Part shown: positions 39,960-51,269 of the stretch, one piece after another
Position numbering within the stretch: the first letter of the stretch is position 1
How the letters are laid out: each line of letters begins with the position of its first letter
Assembly (NCBI GenBank): GCA_028551475.1
Contig: CM052355.1
Location: 15,893,543 to 15,957,542 of the forward strand
Direction: 5' to 3'
DNA length: 64,000 bases
Source of the DNA: Casuarina equisetifolia
Taxonomy: Eukaryota; Streptophyta; Magnoliopsida; Fagales; Casuarinaceae
Notes under the pieces: generated by a model
The model's database searches: none
Told to the model about the DNA's origin: nothing
Seen by the model: only the letters and a program-made list of their open reading frames with translations
Made by a program: the position numbers and the translations under genes

Positions 39960-41164
39960 CTATTGGGTTTTATGGCTTAACAATAAGGGGGGTTGAATTG
40001 TTAATCTAGCAATAATATACTTTTGTTTGCACTAAAAAGTTCAATCTGATTAATTTAGCAATTGATAGATTAATAAGCAGTAAACATTCAGCATTATTTA
40101 AATCAATAAATAGCAAGAGAACAAAGACCTAATTTACACGGTGGTTCGACACTTAATCCTTGAGTCCTATGTTTACCCTCTTCTCCTTCAATCCAATTGA
40201 TTGAAGTCTCCTTTACTCAACTAGATTATGAGAACATGTTTTCCTTAATCCAAATAATTCCTTCTCAAAGGAATTCTTAAGTCCAAATACAAGTTATGAT
40301 CAAAAGATCATATACAATAGCAAATCCCTAAATAATATGATAGTTTAAGGGATATTACTAATTAGAGGATCTATTCAAGTATAGATAACAAAATGCAAAG
40401 CTCATATCACGAAATCCCCAATTTGAGTAAATTAGGGTTTTAGATTTTCCTTAATATTTATATGCAATGAATATTTTCAAGTGTAATCAATACATAAATA
40501 ATGTTATACAAGCTATAATCAATTAGATAATCGAAGAATAAGCCGAATAATCAAATATCATCGAACTCTTGTGAGTCACCGAGAGATGAGTGAACTTGAA
40601 TCAAGTAATAAGTGAGCTCAAAAGATTTTCTTTGCAAAGAGCACTTCAAATAGATGTAGATCATCAATCAATCCCTTCACACATACATCACTTTTAAAGA
40701 GAGAACAGATCTAAGGCTTTTTTTAGATCAAACCTGAACCATAGCCCTCTTCCCATTAGGAACAATGACCCATCTATCAAATTGACCTCATTTCACTTCT
40801 TAGAGCTCCAATCCAACCATTCTAACATCCAGTCTCATCCAAAATCCTTCCGTTGAGAATTCGGTGCTCGAAAGAACAAAGGTGACACCGAAGACATGTT
40901 TTTCATCGAAGAACAATGGCTAGGGCAAAATGATCAAGAACCCTTTTATGTGCGTCTCTTTGGTAAGTGAGACAACACCATAGCGAACGCGCCCTTGGTA
41001 AGTGAGACGACACCATAACAAACACGGGTAAGCCTCCTTCAGCAAGGTCGGGCCATAGCAAACTTGGGCCATGTCATAGAACAATGTTCCAGTAACAAAA
41101 GGTCGAACAGATAATTATGGTCCAATATCAAAAAGGTCTAGCAACCAGAACATAGTCCAATAAT
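39960..41164. other. Repeat-like region without recognisable genes
   Basis: Contains AATAAGGGGGGTTGAATTG near 39982 and ACACGGTGGTTCGACACTT near 40136, phrases common in plant retroelement and repeat DNA. No coding domain was seen. It probably represents further insertions inside the gypsy remnant. Confidence 0.35.
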
Positions 41165-41169
41165 GTAAG

Positions 41170-42890
41170 TGATAACTCTATTTTATATAGAGTTATTGTT
41201 ATTATTTTAGGTTATATTTAATATAATTTTTATTAAATTATATTTGTATTTAATGATAATTATGTATATTTTGTTATTTTATGCAGCAAACCCAAAAGAG
41301 AAGAAAAAGAAGAAAAAGAAGCAATAAATCATGAAAAATGTTCATTATTTATCATACCACTTATCTATGAAGCACGTGAGATCCTTGACAAAGAAAAAGA
41401 AGGAAAAGAGAGGAAACACGTGGGGCTTATGTAGAAGAATTGATGAAGGTGAACGTGAATTATATGGAATAGGAAAGAAAAAGGCTTTGGTGAAAGGAGG
41501 ACAGGAGGAAGCCCGGATGGAAGAGAAGCAAGGAGAGAAAGAAACCAAGAGGGAGTCAGAGTCTTGATCAGAACCAGATAGGCGTCGCCGAAGAAAAGAG
41601 AGGCCGCGCACAACAGCGCGGGTCTCAGAGAGGAGCGTGACGGAAGTGTGAACACCAACCGTCCATCCATTGTTTTCTCCGGCGATGACCCATTTCCGGC
41701 CACATTTTCTTCTTTTTCGGCCACCTTTAGGTGATTTTTGGCGAGGAGAGAGCATATCCAGAGTCCTAAAGTAATTTCCAGCCTTTCTATACCAGTTTCG
41801 CGGTGGTTTACGGTGGTTTCCGACGAAGAAGTGCGAACACCGACTTTGTCCATTCCGCTAGATTTATGCATTTCTGTGGTGGATTTGTGCAATATTTTTA
41901 TAGATCTGTAACCTGGACGTCCCGATCTATCTTTCCTGAAGTTTCTGTGAAGACCGGTGGTGGACGGCGGCGGCGTGTGGCGGCTGAACGGCGACGCGTT
42001 TCACCAGAGCGTGTCAACGTGTGCGATAGCGCGTGAGGGCGCATCTTGGCTCATTTTTCATCCCGTTTTCCAGATAGCTTCTTCTCCTCCTCCTGATGTG
42101 CAAATTTGTGCAATTTGTTTTGTGATTTGAAGACATTTGGTGACAGCTTTAATGTTTCTAAATTGCAGAATATTTTGTTCACGTTTTTGCACTGATTTAG
42201 TTTATGTAAATATGTTGTTTTAGTTTTGTTTGTTAGAGCTACGATGGAACTTAATTATAACATATGAATGTGATTATTTAGGCTTTGTGAGATATTTTAT
42301 GAATGTGAAGTTGCAAATTACAGAGCTTAATGCTTTTAGGTGATTAGCTACCACTTAATTGATATGATTTGCATGTTTAAGACCGACAAGAGATAGCATG
42401 CAGTTGCTTCATGTAATATGCAACCATAGATTAATATGGATAGACATATACCATATGATTTGTGTGGCTTTAGGTACAAACTGGAATATTTACAATTCTT
42501 AATGCACTTAGTTTATTTAATTCATATGCAGACTCATAGTGAATTAATGAGCTAAGTAGGTTCGCTATACCTAGACATAGGATAGTGAATAAGTTAGGAG
42601 ATTCCGCCATCACATGAGTAGAATTAATCTTGTGAGCATGGATGATCAACTTTTGTACTGAGTAATTAGGCGAAATTAGAAGCTCTAGCACATTTCATTT
42701 ATCAATTTTAGAATAATTTAGTTGTTAAATTCACATTTTACCACTTTGATTTGCTAGATAAACTTTAAAGTCTATTCACCATTAGGAATTAATTAGTTTA
42801 ATAATCATCAATCTTCGTGGGACGATACTCATACTTATCATTATATTACTTGTTCGACATGTACACTTGCATATAGAATTTCACCGAACA
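41170..42890 (+). repeat. Solo LTR of an Athila/Tat-like gypsy family, target duplication GTAAG
   Basis: A 1721-bp unit starting TGATAACTC and ending TTCACCGAACA (TG...CA), flanked by GTAAG at 41165-41169 and 42891-42895. Start, end and a middle part match the arms of the palindrome at 51270-54389 (for example TTATGCAGCAAACC, TTGTTCGACATGT). No primer site or internal region follows, so the internal part was lost by LTR-LTR recombination. A GC-rich patch spans about 41580-42060; long open frames there are chance. Confidence 0.85.
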
Positions 42891-43415
42891 GTAAGCACAG
42901 TCTAATAATATGAAACTTTATAAAGTTCACATTTTGGTGTAATGTATATATCTTAGCTTTGAACTAATATCAAGCTAAAATCAAGGCTCCCCATGTTCCT
43001 ACAAGTGCATAAAGCTAAGTATCATATTTCTTAATAAAATATTCAAATATATTTTTGGCATCATACATAAATATATTTCTAGAAGCTTTAAGAATATGTT
43101 TTATGAAAGAATGTAGGAACTCGATTACTTTATAATATCATTAATTGATATTATAATTTGTACACCTTTTATTTCCTATAATTTTCTTTTGCACATATGA
43201 AAAACATATTTCAAGAATTATATTTACCAAAATATTTTTAGTTACAACAAAACCCTATTTTCCAACACTTACCTCATCGTTGCATAACACTTAGATGAGA
43301 TTTTCCCATTTGTCAAAGATCTCCTTTAGACTCATTCATCTTAGCGCCTCATAACACTTAGATAAGATATCCTTCAGATTTTGGTATTACCCCTACTCTT
43401 GGGCAAACTATTCCA

Positions 43416-43892
43416 CTTCATCATAAGTTATTGTCTTAGATGACTCTTTTCTTCCAAAAGATTTGATCATCTAGCATTAATTTCACCTCCTTCTCAAAAG
43501 GGGCCATCAATTTTAGAGGAGACCTTAACGGCTTACTCAATCCATCATTTCTCATACCTTTATAGGTAGACTTCAACATATTCATCTTCATAGTAAAGTT
43601 TCCATCCTTTGTTGTAATTAGGGTTTTTATTCTTAACCCGAACTCCACAACTTTTCATCATAAGTTGTTGTCTTGGATGAACTTTTTTCTTCCAAGAGGT
43701 TTGATCATCTAGCATTAGTTTCACCTCTTTCTTAAAAGTGGCCATAAATTTTAAATGAGCCCTCAATGGCTTACTTAATCCATCATTTCCCATACCTTTA
43801 TGGGCAAACTTCAACATATTCATCTTTATAGTAAAGTTTCCATCCTTTGTTGTAGTTAAGGTTTTTATTATTAACCCGGACTCTATAACTTT
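43416..43892 (-). repeat. Two-copy tandem duplication, about 238 bp, in the gypsy remnant
   Basis: CATCATAAGTTRTTGTCTTRGATG at 43418 recurs at 43656, and the following roughly 235 bp are repeated with about 10% difference. Both copies are open on the minus strand in the same frame type (shared LSKPLR and KLMLDDQ), which fits a duplication inside an old coding region. Confidence 0.75.
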
Positions 43893-46800
43893 ATCAACTT
43901 CCCTTATCAATGTTAGTTGCTTTTGCACCTTAGGCAAATTCTCATCTTTGTCAAGGAGATCTTCTTTCTTCAAGATCTCTTTTCCTTTTCATATACTTTC
44001 TTTTAGTGGCATAGTAGAAAGTATTTTTTATGTATGCCCCATGGTTTTTGTAGTGATCATACATGACAAATCTCTTGTAGGGATACATAAGCAACTATAT
44101 GCAAGATAAATGAAAGCATGGGCTACATGCAAAAATCTGACTCAAGGATCAATTTGTAGTCATCCATTGACGTTATAGTGAGATCCATTTTTTCCTTCCA
44201 TTTCCCAACGTACAGACTCACTCCATGAGCAACCCCATGTATTGGCCAAGAGGTGTTGTTCACTATCTTCAATGACCCCACATTTTTTTCACCATGAGAC
44301 CTAATCTCTTGGCTTCTCTAGGTGTGATGAAGTTATGACTTGCATGAGAATCTAGCATAGCTTATTTATCTTTTCCATTGATTGCAAGTTCCATATACAT
44401 CAAAGATTTTGCAATTGGTTTAGGATTCTTACCTTCCATCAAATTGAGTAACTGAAGAGCTACCATATGTCAATTTCTTTTAGGACTCTCATTTGGCATT
44501 GGCTTTTTCTGCATAACATGTAAGGAACCTTGTCTAAGATAATCTCTCATGTAACGTGGGCCTTTACAAATGAAATAACAAGGTTCACCTCATCTTTTGT
44601 CACCATCTCATTGGAAGGATGGTCTACTACCTCTATCAACATAATAGTGAAAGGATGGTCTAGTGCTTCCATTATGATGAAATGGGGGTCGACTTTATCC
44701 TTTTTCTAAACTTTTAATTTGAGAAGATGGATTGGATGAAGATTTATTCTGCTTGGGATCCATTAAGGATTCAACAATTGAGATAGTGTGGCTCAATTTA
44801 GTTTCCTCACACTTCTTAACTTTGTCTTTTGCCCACTTTTGAAGATCACTCATAAAGAAAAACAAAAGCATCTTCTTAGGCATATCCTTGTGGTACAATG
44901 TTGCATTTATGAATGCTTGCACATAAGCTTGCAAAGTGGTTATATGCCTTAAGTCCCTCATTGTCTCATGAGCCCTCTAGTCCACAGTCTTAGGCAATAA
45001 TTGCTATTTCAATTCATTTTTGAACACTTTATACATTTAGATCTAGTTCTCTCCATTCTCTACCTTTGGACATCTCCTACACTACCACACATTAGCACTA
45101 TAAGAGAGATAATAGGATGCAGTTTGTACCTTTATATAATCATCGATAATGCAAGCTATATCGAACTATTGCTCTATATGCCATAAGAAGTCTTCCACTT
45201 TTGTTGCATCTCATTTCCCACCGTAGTTTGTTGGCTTAAGGATATCTCCATGAGGGACAACAACAAAAGCAAGCTTCGCTTGGAGTTGCTCTATGACTCT
45301 TTTCAACTCAACCACCTACTTCTCAATGTGAGCTTGGTGATTTTCCAAAGTATTGAGTCTTTCCTATATGGACACCATCATTTCAAATTGTGTCTTGTTT
45401 CTCTTCACCTAGGGTTAGTGTTGGGACTCTCTTGCACCTTCAAATGTCATTTCAAGAACTTGACCTGCCTCAATAGTCGGGCTTTAATACCATTTGTAAT
45501 GGACTTGGAGATAAATCTATTTAGCACTCAAGTCTCAACAATAAACTAAGTTAGCTTTTAATCAAGATCACTTTAAAAGAGAAAACTTTGAAGAGAAAGT
45601 AAAGAAAGAAGAAAGTATTATGAACAAGGAGAGTTTGAATGAATTGTATGGAGAAAGGGAGCTAAGAGGTTCCCTTAATATAAGTGATACCTTCCTTTGA
45701 GACTTCAATGCTATATTGGTTACACATTTATGGTGGAATCATAAATGTAGTTATACATTACTTATTATTCAAATTAGGTTCATCAAGCCAAGACACTTCT
45801 TCTTCATGATCGTAGATAATAGATATTCAGCAACAAGAAGAAGGAGAAAGATTGAAGTTTCTCCTAAACAAATAAGTGCTTAGGCCAATAAAATCTTACC
45901 CAATGAAGAGATAGTTAGAAAGGTCACAAACCTAGCACCATGCCAAATGTGTCTAAAGAAAAAGAATAGAGCAAATGAAGCATGCCCAAAAGTAAACCAA
46001 CCCCTTAAAGACAATGGTTAAGACTAACATTACAATCATAAGTGTGAAATCATAATTGTAATCTTATTGAATATCAAAGTTGTTACAATATCAATAATGA
46101 TTTCCACATCTAGAACATTTAAATACAAGACAACATTAATAGAAAACATTTAGGCACCACCCAAGTGGACAACCCAATAATAAGAAAACTAAGTAGGCTA
46201 GACCATACTGCACAACTTTGTCTGTTAGCCCCTTTTGTCAGTCTAGCACATGGATGTCTAATCCATACTCACTCAACCATTTTGTCAACCTGTACTATTA
46301 GTCTAGAATAAAAGTCTGTCCTATGACAAAGGGCTTTCATCAATAGCCTACTATTAGTTACATAAAGACTTTTAGTCCAATGGCCAAACTGGTCACTATT
46401 TGCATTGTTATTGCCTTGGCCTATTCTCATGGATGGGATTTTCAACAATTGGATGTCTCAAATGCCTTTTTCCATGAAATTCTTTTTTAGGAGGTTTACA
46501 TGCATCAGTCACCTAGTTTTTTGAATTTCTCTTGACCTCATTATGTTTGCCAACTCTATCAGTCTTTGTATGGCCTTAAATAAGCCCCTTGTGCCTGGTA
46601 CCAATGGCTCAACACCTTCCTCACGTCCCTTGGATAGAGTCTTTGCAGTGGACACCTCCATTTTCTTGCCCCATACCTTTCATTATATCTTTGTCTTATT
46701 GGTTTGTGTTAATGACATACTTCTCATGAGCTCTCCTCAGACCCTTATTTATGCTCTTCTTACAACTTTACATAAAGAATTTGCTATTAAGGATCTTAAT

Positions 46801-47918
46801 CCTTTTCATTACTTCCTTGGTGTTGAAACTCATCATACTCTTTAAGGCTTACTTTCATCAAGCTAAGTTTACTTATGAGATTCTTGCTTATGCTTGAATG
46901 ATTAATGCCCGTGGTATTCCCACTCCTTGTACCACCACCAAGCCCCTTTCTTAATGGTCTAATGATCCTATTCTTGATCCTTTTTTGTACAAGAGCATTG
47001 TGGGCACCCTTTAGTATCTTACTCTCACTTGCTCTAACATTGCCTATGCTATTAACATAATATATTAGTTTCTTCATGCTTCCACTACATTTCATTGGCA
47101 AGTTGTTAAGCATATCCTACGCTATCTTGCAAACACTACTTGCCATGGACTTTGCCTCATTTATAGCTCTTATGTTACTCTTCATGCCTTTTCTTATGCT
47201 AGTTGGGCTAGTGATCATAATCATCAATGCTCTATTAGTAGTTTTTACATCTTTCTTGGTTAGAATCTCATCTATTGGTGCTCCTACAAGTAGTGGACCA
47301 TCACTCGCTCCAACACTAACACTGAATACAAATACCTTACTAATACTACTATTAAGGTTATCTAGATTAAGTATCTTCTTTATGATCTTCACATTCTCCA
47401 TTCACATCCTTCAACTCATGGTGTGATAATCTGTTTGCTCTCTATCTTGCTACTAATCCAATCTTCCATGCTTGTACTGAAAATGATTATCACTTTATTC
47501 ATGAGCACTTTCTCCATGGTTAGCTTTATATTTAATTTATTACCTCTACTAATTAACTTGTGAATATTTTTACCAAGGGTTTGTCTATCACACGCTTTCA
47601 CTCTTTGAGGTCCAATCTAATTGTTCATTCTAACCAGTTTGCTTATGGGGGAATGTTAACCATGACCTTATCCATGCAAGCACTTGTAGTAACAACACCA
47701 ATTCCAATAGTATCCATATTTGTATCACAGTCACATGAATACCTTATGTCTATAGGGGTATTGTTGTACTTGTAGCAATTTTGTCATATACACAATATGT
47801 GTTGTACATGTATTATTTATTCAAATTTGAAATAGAAAGAAAATGTTTTTAGCATAATTCTCTTTGTCTTTATATTATTTCAATTGATGCCTTTTTGACT
47901 AGTTTCTTCAATTACTTT

Positions 47919-48290
47919 TTTATATCCAATTTCCACAACTAGCCCATCATTTTCAATTGCTTTTTTTCTTTCACTCACGAGACACTGTGTCTTTCAACTC
48001 CAAATCATCATTGCCATCAAACTTGTAAAGAAAACAAACCCCATTCTTATAGCCCAGCTTCCTTAAAAGTACTTTACATGCCAATTTTTGTTGGACAATC
48101 ATGATCTTTTTCTTCCAAGTCTTTATACATCAATGCAACATATACATAAGTTGTTCAAGGCTTCTTCATGACATAACAACATCTTCACCATATTTCTGAA
48201 AATGAATTTGAATGCCAAAACACAGGTGAAATTTAGGGTATAGATGGAAAAGCCATGCATGATTCATGTGGTTATGTAATGAACATATTA
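47919..48290. other. Short intergenic stretch, nothing recognised
   Basis: AT-rich DNA after the copia 3-prime LTR with no coding or repeat similarity that I could support. Confidence 0.45.
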
Positions 48291-49205
48291 TATGCATAAC
48301 ATTCTTTAGTTAACTGTAAAAGATGGGTATTGTGCCATATTAAAAGTGACATGTTAAACCTTTAATCTCTTAAGTAATGAGCTTTTTCCACTTAATGCTT
48401 TTAAGTTTTTGAAATGTATCCTCACATTCTAATATGATATTAAAGCAAAGGATGGGCCTCAATTTTTAAATTTCCATGCCCTAAAGTTGGGCTTTAGTCC
48501 ATGTGTAGTGCTTGTATTAGCATGCATGTAAGGGAAAGTATTAACCATAGATATTGTCCCATATTGGAAGCATGAATATGGGTTTTAAGCTTATAAGTGA
48601 TAATGTTTCCTTACAAATGCCTTAAAGTTTTGGAATAAATCTTTACACTCTAATATGATATCAGAGATAATAGATAGGCCATAGTTATGTAATCCATTAC
48701 ATCCCAAGGTTAGGCTTTGGTGCACATATAGTGCTTCTATCATAATACACATGAGGAAAATTGTAAGAGAATAGAACCTTGAAGTTATAAGTAATGAGGT
48801 TTTCTTATTTAATGCCTTAGGATTTTAGGATGAATCATCATGCTTTCAATGTAGAACAATACCCACCTTTAACATAAACAAATCACATATTATTTTGCAA
48901 TTTGCCAGTAAACATGTATCTAGCAAACAAATGTGCATAGTTTAAAGGGAATGAATTGTTTTCACATGGTACACACATTGCCTTATCAATGTTGATGGCC
49001 TAAAAGCAAGTGGTCTTCATATAGGTCAAAATAACTCCTACAATAATGGTTGTAAAACCCAAACTATTATTTATTCATATGGAAACGTGTTAAAGGTGAA
49101 TGTTATCTCACATTAAAAATAAGAGGATGGACCCTTAAGCTTATAAATGGTGAGGTCTTTCTACCTAATAACTTAAGGTTTTCAGATGGACCCTTATGCG
49201 TCTAA
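48290..49205 (+). repeat. Tandem TRIM-like units (plus orientation)
   Basis: At least three LTR-like segments (about 48320-48440, 48560-48660, 48760-48860) with TTATAAGTGATGA-type and CTTAAxGTTTT-type cores; two are followed by primer-site-like TGATATTAAAGC or TGATATCAGAGA. Between them lie short spacers with CTAAAGTTGGGCTTTAGTCC. A fourth LTR-like unit is at 49080-49205. The LTR/primer-site/spacer order fits a terminal-repeat retrotransposon in miniature. Non-coding. Confidence 0.6.
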
Positions 49206-49390
49206 TGTGAGATAATATTATTTTGCAATTTTCTGGTAAACACATATCTAGCAAATAAATGTGCATAGTTTAAAGGAAATGAATTGTTTTCACATGGTAC
49301 AAAGATTTCCTTATGAATGTTGACAACGTCAAAGCAAGTGGTCTTCGTATGCGACAAAATGACTCCAATCATGGTCGTAAAACCCATCAA
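48880..49390 (+). repeat. Two-copy duplication around a TRIM-like unit
   Basis: About 190 bp at 48885-49075 (ATTATTTTGCAATTT, AATGTGCATAGTTTAAAGG, GAATTGTTTTCACATGGTAC) recurs at 49210-49390. The TRIM-like unit at 49080-49205 lies between the copies. Period is about 320 bp. Confidence 0.7.
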
Positions 49391-49399
49391 AACTCCATA

Positions 49400-50240
49400 T
49401 AAAACCCAATCTATTGTCTAGTCATTGTCTTACATTGCTTACAATCTTAGTTAACGTGAACTTGTAGGATAGTTTGATCCCCTCCTTTAATTTCTTCCTA
49501 TTGAGAAAAGAACAAAGATACGAACGATCGTATGCTACCCTTTTCTATCTACAAAATCCTAGTCTCTATAGCCCTTGTTGTTGCTAAACTCATAACGTAT
49601 TTCATCTTTTTGTTAAAAATAAATGATTTCATGATGATAATGACTAACACTCAACATATTTCATCACAAATAATTGTTAGATTAAGCACAAAGATTAACT
49701 TAAAATGGTGTGATAATTTGTAATTTCAAACTGTAATATATAATTATTAAGGAAATTAAAAAATAACATAAAATGTTAAGTTTTGATGGGGAAACTTTGG
49801 GCTGTACACAAGAAACCAGAGCTTCATTAACTGATTATGAATCTATTCCTTGTTCTTGCTCCACTTAAGCGCTAGTGTTTTACGTTGGGAATAAACACAT
49901 ACAAGCTTAAACGGGTTCTGTAAAAAGTGAAGTATCATTAAGGGTCCCGCCATCCTGTGTTAGGCAAGTAGGTTTGATCGAAATTTAACAGTAACACGTG
50001 CTTTAAAAAATATTTTTAAGCTTTTAATTGTTGATGATGACAAATCAATAAAAACATGTTTGTGGTGAAGTTTAGGATAACGTGATAACAGATGGGCTAG
50101 AGGATTAACCACTTTCCAAAAGGCATTTTGCCACCAACATTGACCACTAATCTATAAATTTTCATAATTTCTACTATTTTCATTTTGTATAAGCAATTGT
50201 GGGGATAGGTCATACAGCTGTCGATACTAGGTTATTTTAT
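49400..50240. other. Intergenic, no gene recognised
   Basis: AT-rich DNA without coding similarity or clear repeats, between the TRIM-like units and the upstream sequence of OPR locus 4. Confidence 0.45.
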
Positions 50241-50589
50241 TAAATCAAATGACGTCGACCTTCAGTGGACCACTATTTCTTTTTCTTTTCTTTTTCCCTA
50301 GGAAAATGTAACAAAAGGTCAAAGGATTATCGCACAATTGCTAAATGCAGCCAATACAATCAAAGTAAGTATTAAGATATTAATAGGCCCAATATTAACC
50401 CTAAAGTCAACTTAAAAGATAATAAAATCTATTATCCTATAAGTAAAATGTATAATAATTTCTTTAATAATGTGAGACTTGTTAACCAAACTATACTTTT
50501 ATCATGATAATCATATTATAGACTTAGCTAATAAGAGCCTATATAAGTGCCAAGGGGAATCCTTTTCTTTGGTACAATATGAAGATATT
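50241..50589 (+). promoter_or_regulatory. Distal upstream sequence of OPR locus 4, cut off by a copia insertion
   Basis: AATGACGTCGACCTTCAGTGGACCACTATTTCTTTT at about 50268-50303 corresponds to the GACGTCAACCTTC...CTGTTTCTTTT stretch upstream of OPR locus 2 (near 16573). Near 50390-50480 is a repeat also found right of the copia element (60075-60170 and 60490-60590). The copia element at 50590-60063 therefore appears to have split the old upstream region of locus 4. Confidence 0.5.
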
Positions 50590-51269
50590 TGTTATGGAAT
50601 ATCATGATATGGAATATTATGTGGCATACTATTAGGTCTAATTTTGTAGGTGACAATTAATGTAAATATTTTGTATATTTTCCTTTGTTGAGATTTCCAT
50701 GTAAAGTAGTATCACAGGTCTATATAAAGGCCTATCATTATATAGTGTAAGGTGCAACAATATCAATAAAGATAAAATTTCCAACACTTTGTGTCTCATT
50801 TTGTGATATGGTATCCAAGATCAATTAGGTCTTACACTTCCACTCCTTTTTTTTTTTTCATCCTCTCCCGAGTGTATTGGCCTTTCTCATCATTGTCGTT
50901 TTTTTCTTTTGAAGTCCCAACCTTTCTCTTACTTATTTACCCATAACTCTTGTCAACGTTTCTTTCAAACTCACCATCACTCTTTATTCCTTTCTAAATT
51001 TCTATTTTGCCACTGCAACCCTAGCCACGCTTTATTTTTCAAATTCCATAATTACCCTCCGCCCATTTTCTTATTTACCCTATTGCCATTCAAACCCTAG
51101 CTGTCTTCTTTTCCACAATTATCCTTCACCCCTTTTATGATTTACTAATATGCCATTAAACCCTAGCTGCCGTATTTTTTTTTTCAATTCCACAATTACC
51201 CTTAGCCCATTTTTGATTTACTAATCTACCATTAAACCCTAGCCACCATTAAATTTCTCCTTTCCCAAT

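Larger units (their letters stand above)
39005..46310 (-). mobile_element. Ty3-gypsy remnant nested in copia, mostly without pol
   Basis: LTR copies begin TGTAATGGACTTGGAG at 39005 (left, about 690 bp) and 45495 (right, to about 46310, with an extra 185 bp near 45828-46012). The primer site on the minus strand, TGGTATTAAAGCC, adjoins the right LTR at about 45480-45493, so the element reads right to left. A gypsy-type gag lies at 44961-44695 (LQKWAKDKVKK region). Farther left are gag-adjacent frames with a tandem duplication. No protease, RT or integrase was recognised. The right LTR is cut short together with some copia RT sequence, so no target duplication is preserved. It is heavily broken. 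Confidence 0.65.
35874..47913 (+). mobile_element. Old Ty1-copia fossil, target duplication ACTTT, host to a gypsy remnant
   Basis: LTRs 35874-36134 and 47654-47913 start TGTTRACCATGACC and are flanked by ACTTT (35869-35873, 47914-47918). The primer site TAGTATCGAGCC starts at 36135; the 3-prime LTR follows the purine tract GGGGGAA. Plus-strand parts: gag (about 36420-37080), pre-integrase and integrase (about 37600-38370), start of RT (about 38880-39000), then after the nested gypsy remnant the rest of RT (about 46370-46850) and RNase H (about 46930-47600). Roughly 15% LTR difference by eye makes it old. It is badly broken, with well over twenty interruptions besides the nested insertions. 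Confidence 0.82.

Noticed and set aside
41365-41892. A 175-codon minus-strand open frame and overlapping long frames in the GC-rich patch
   Set aside because: They lie wholly within a solo LTR, overlap other equally long frames on both strands, and show no domain or codon signature of a gene.
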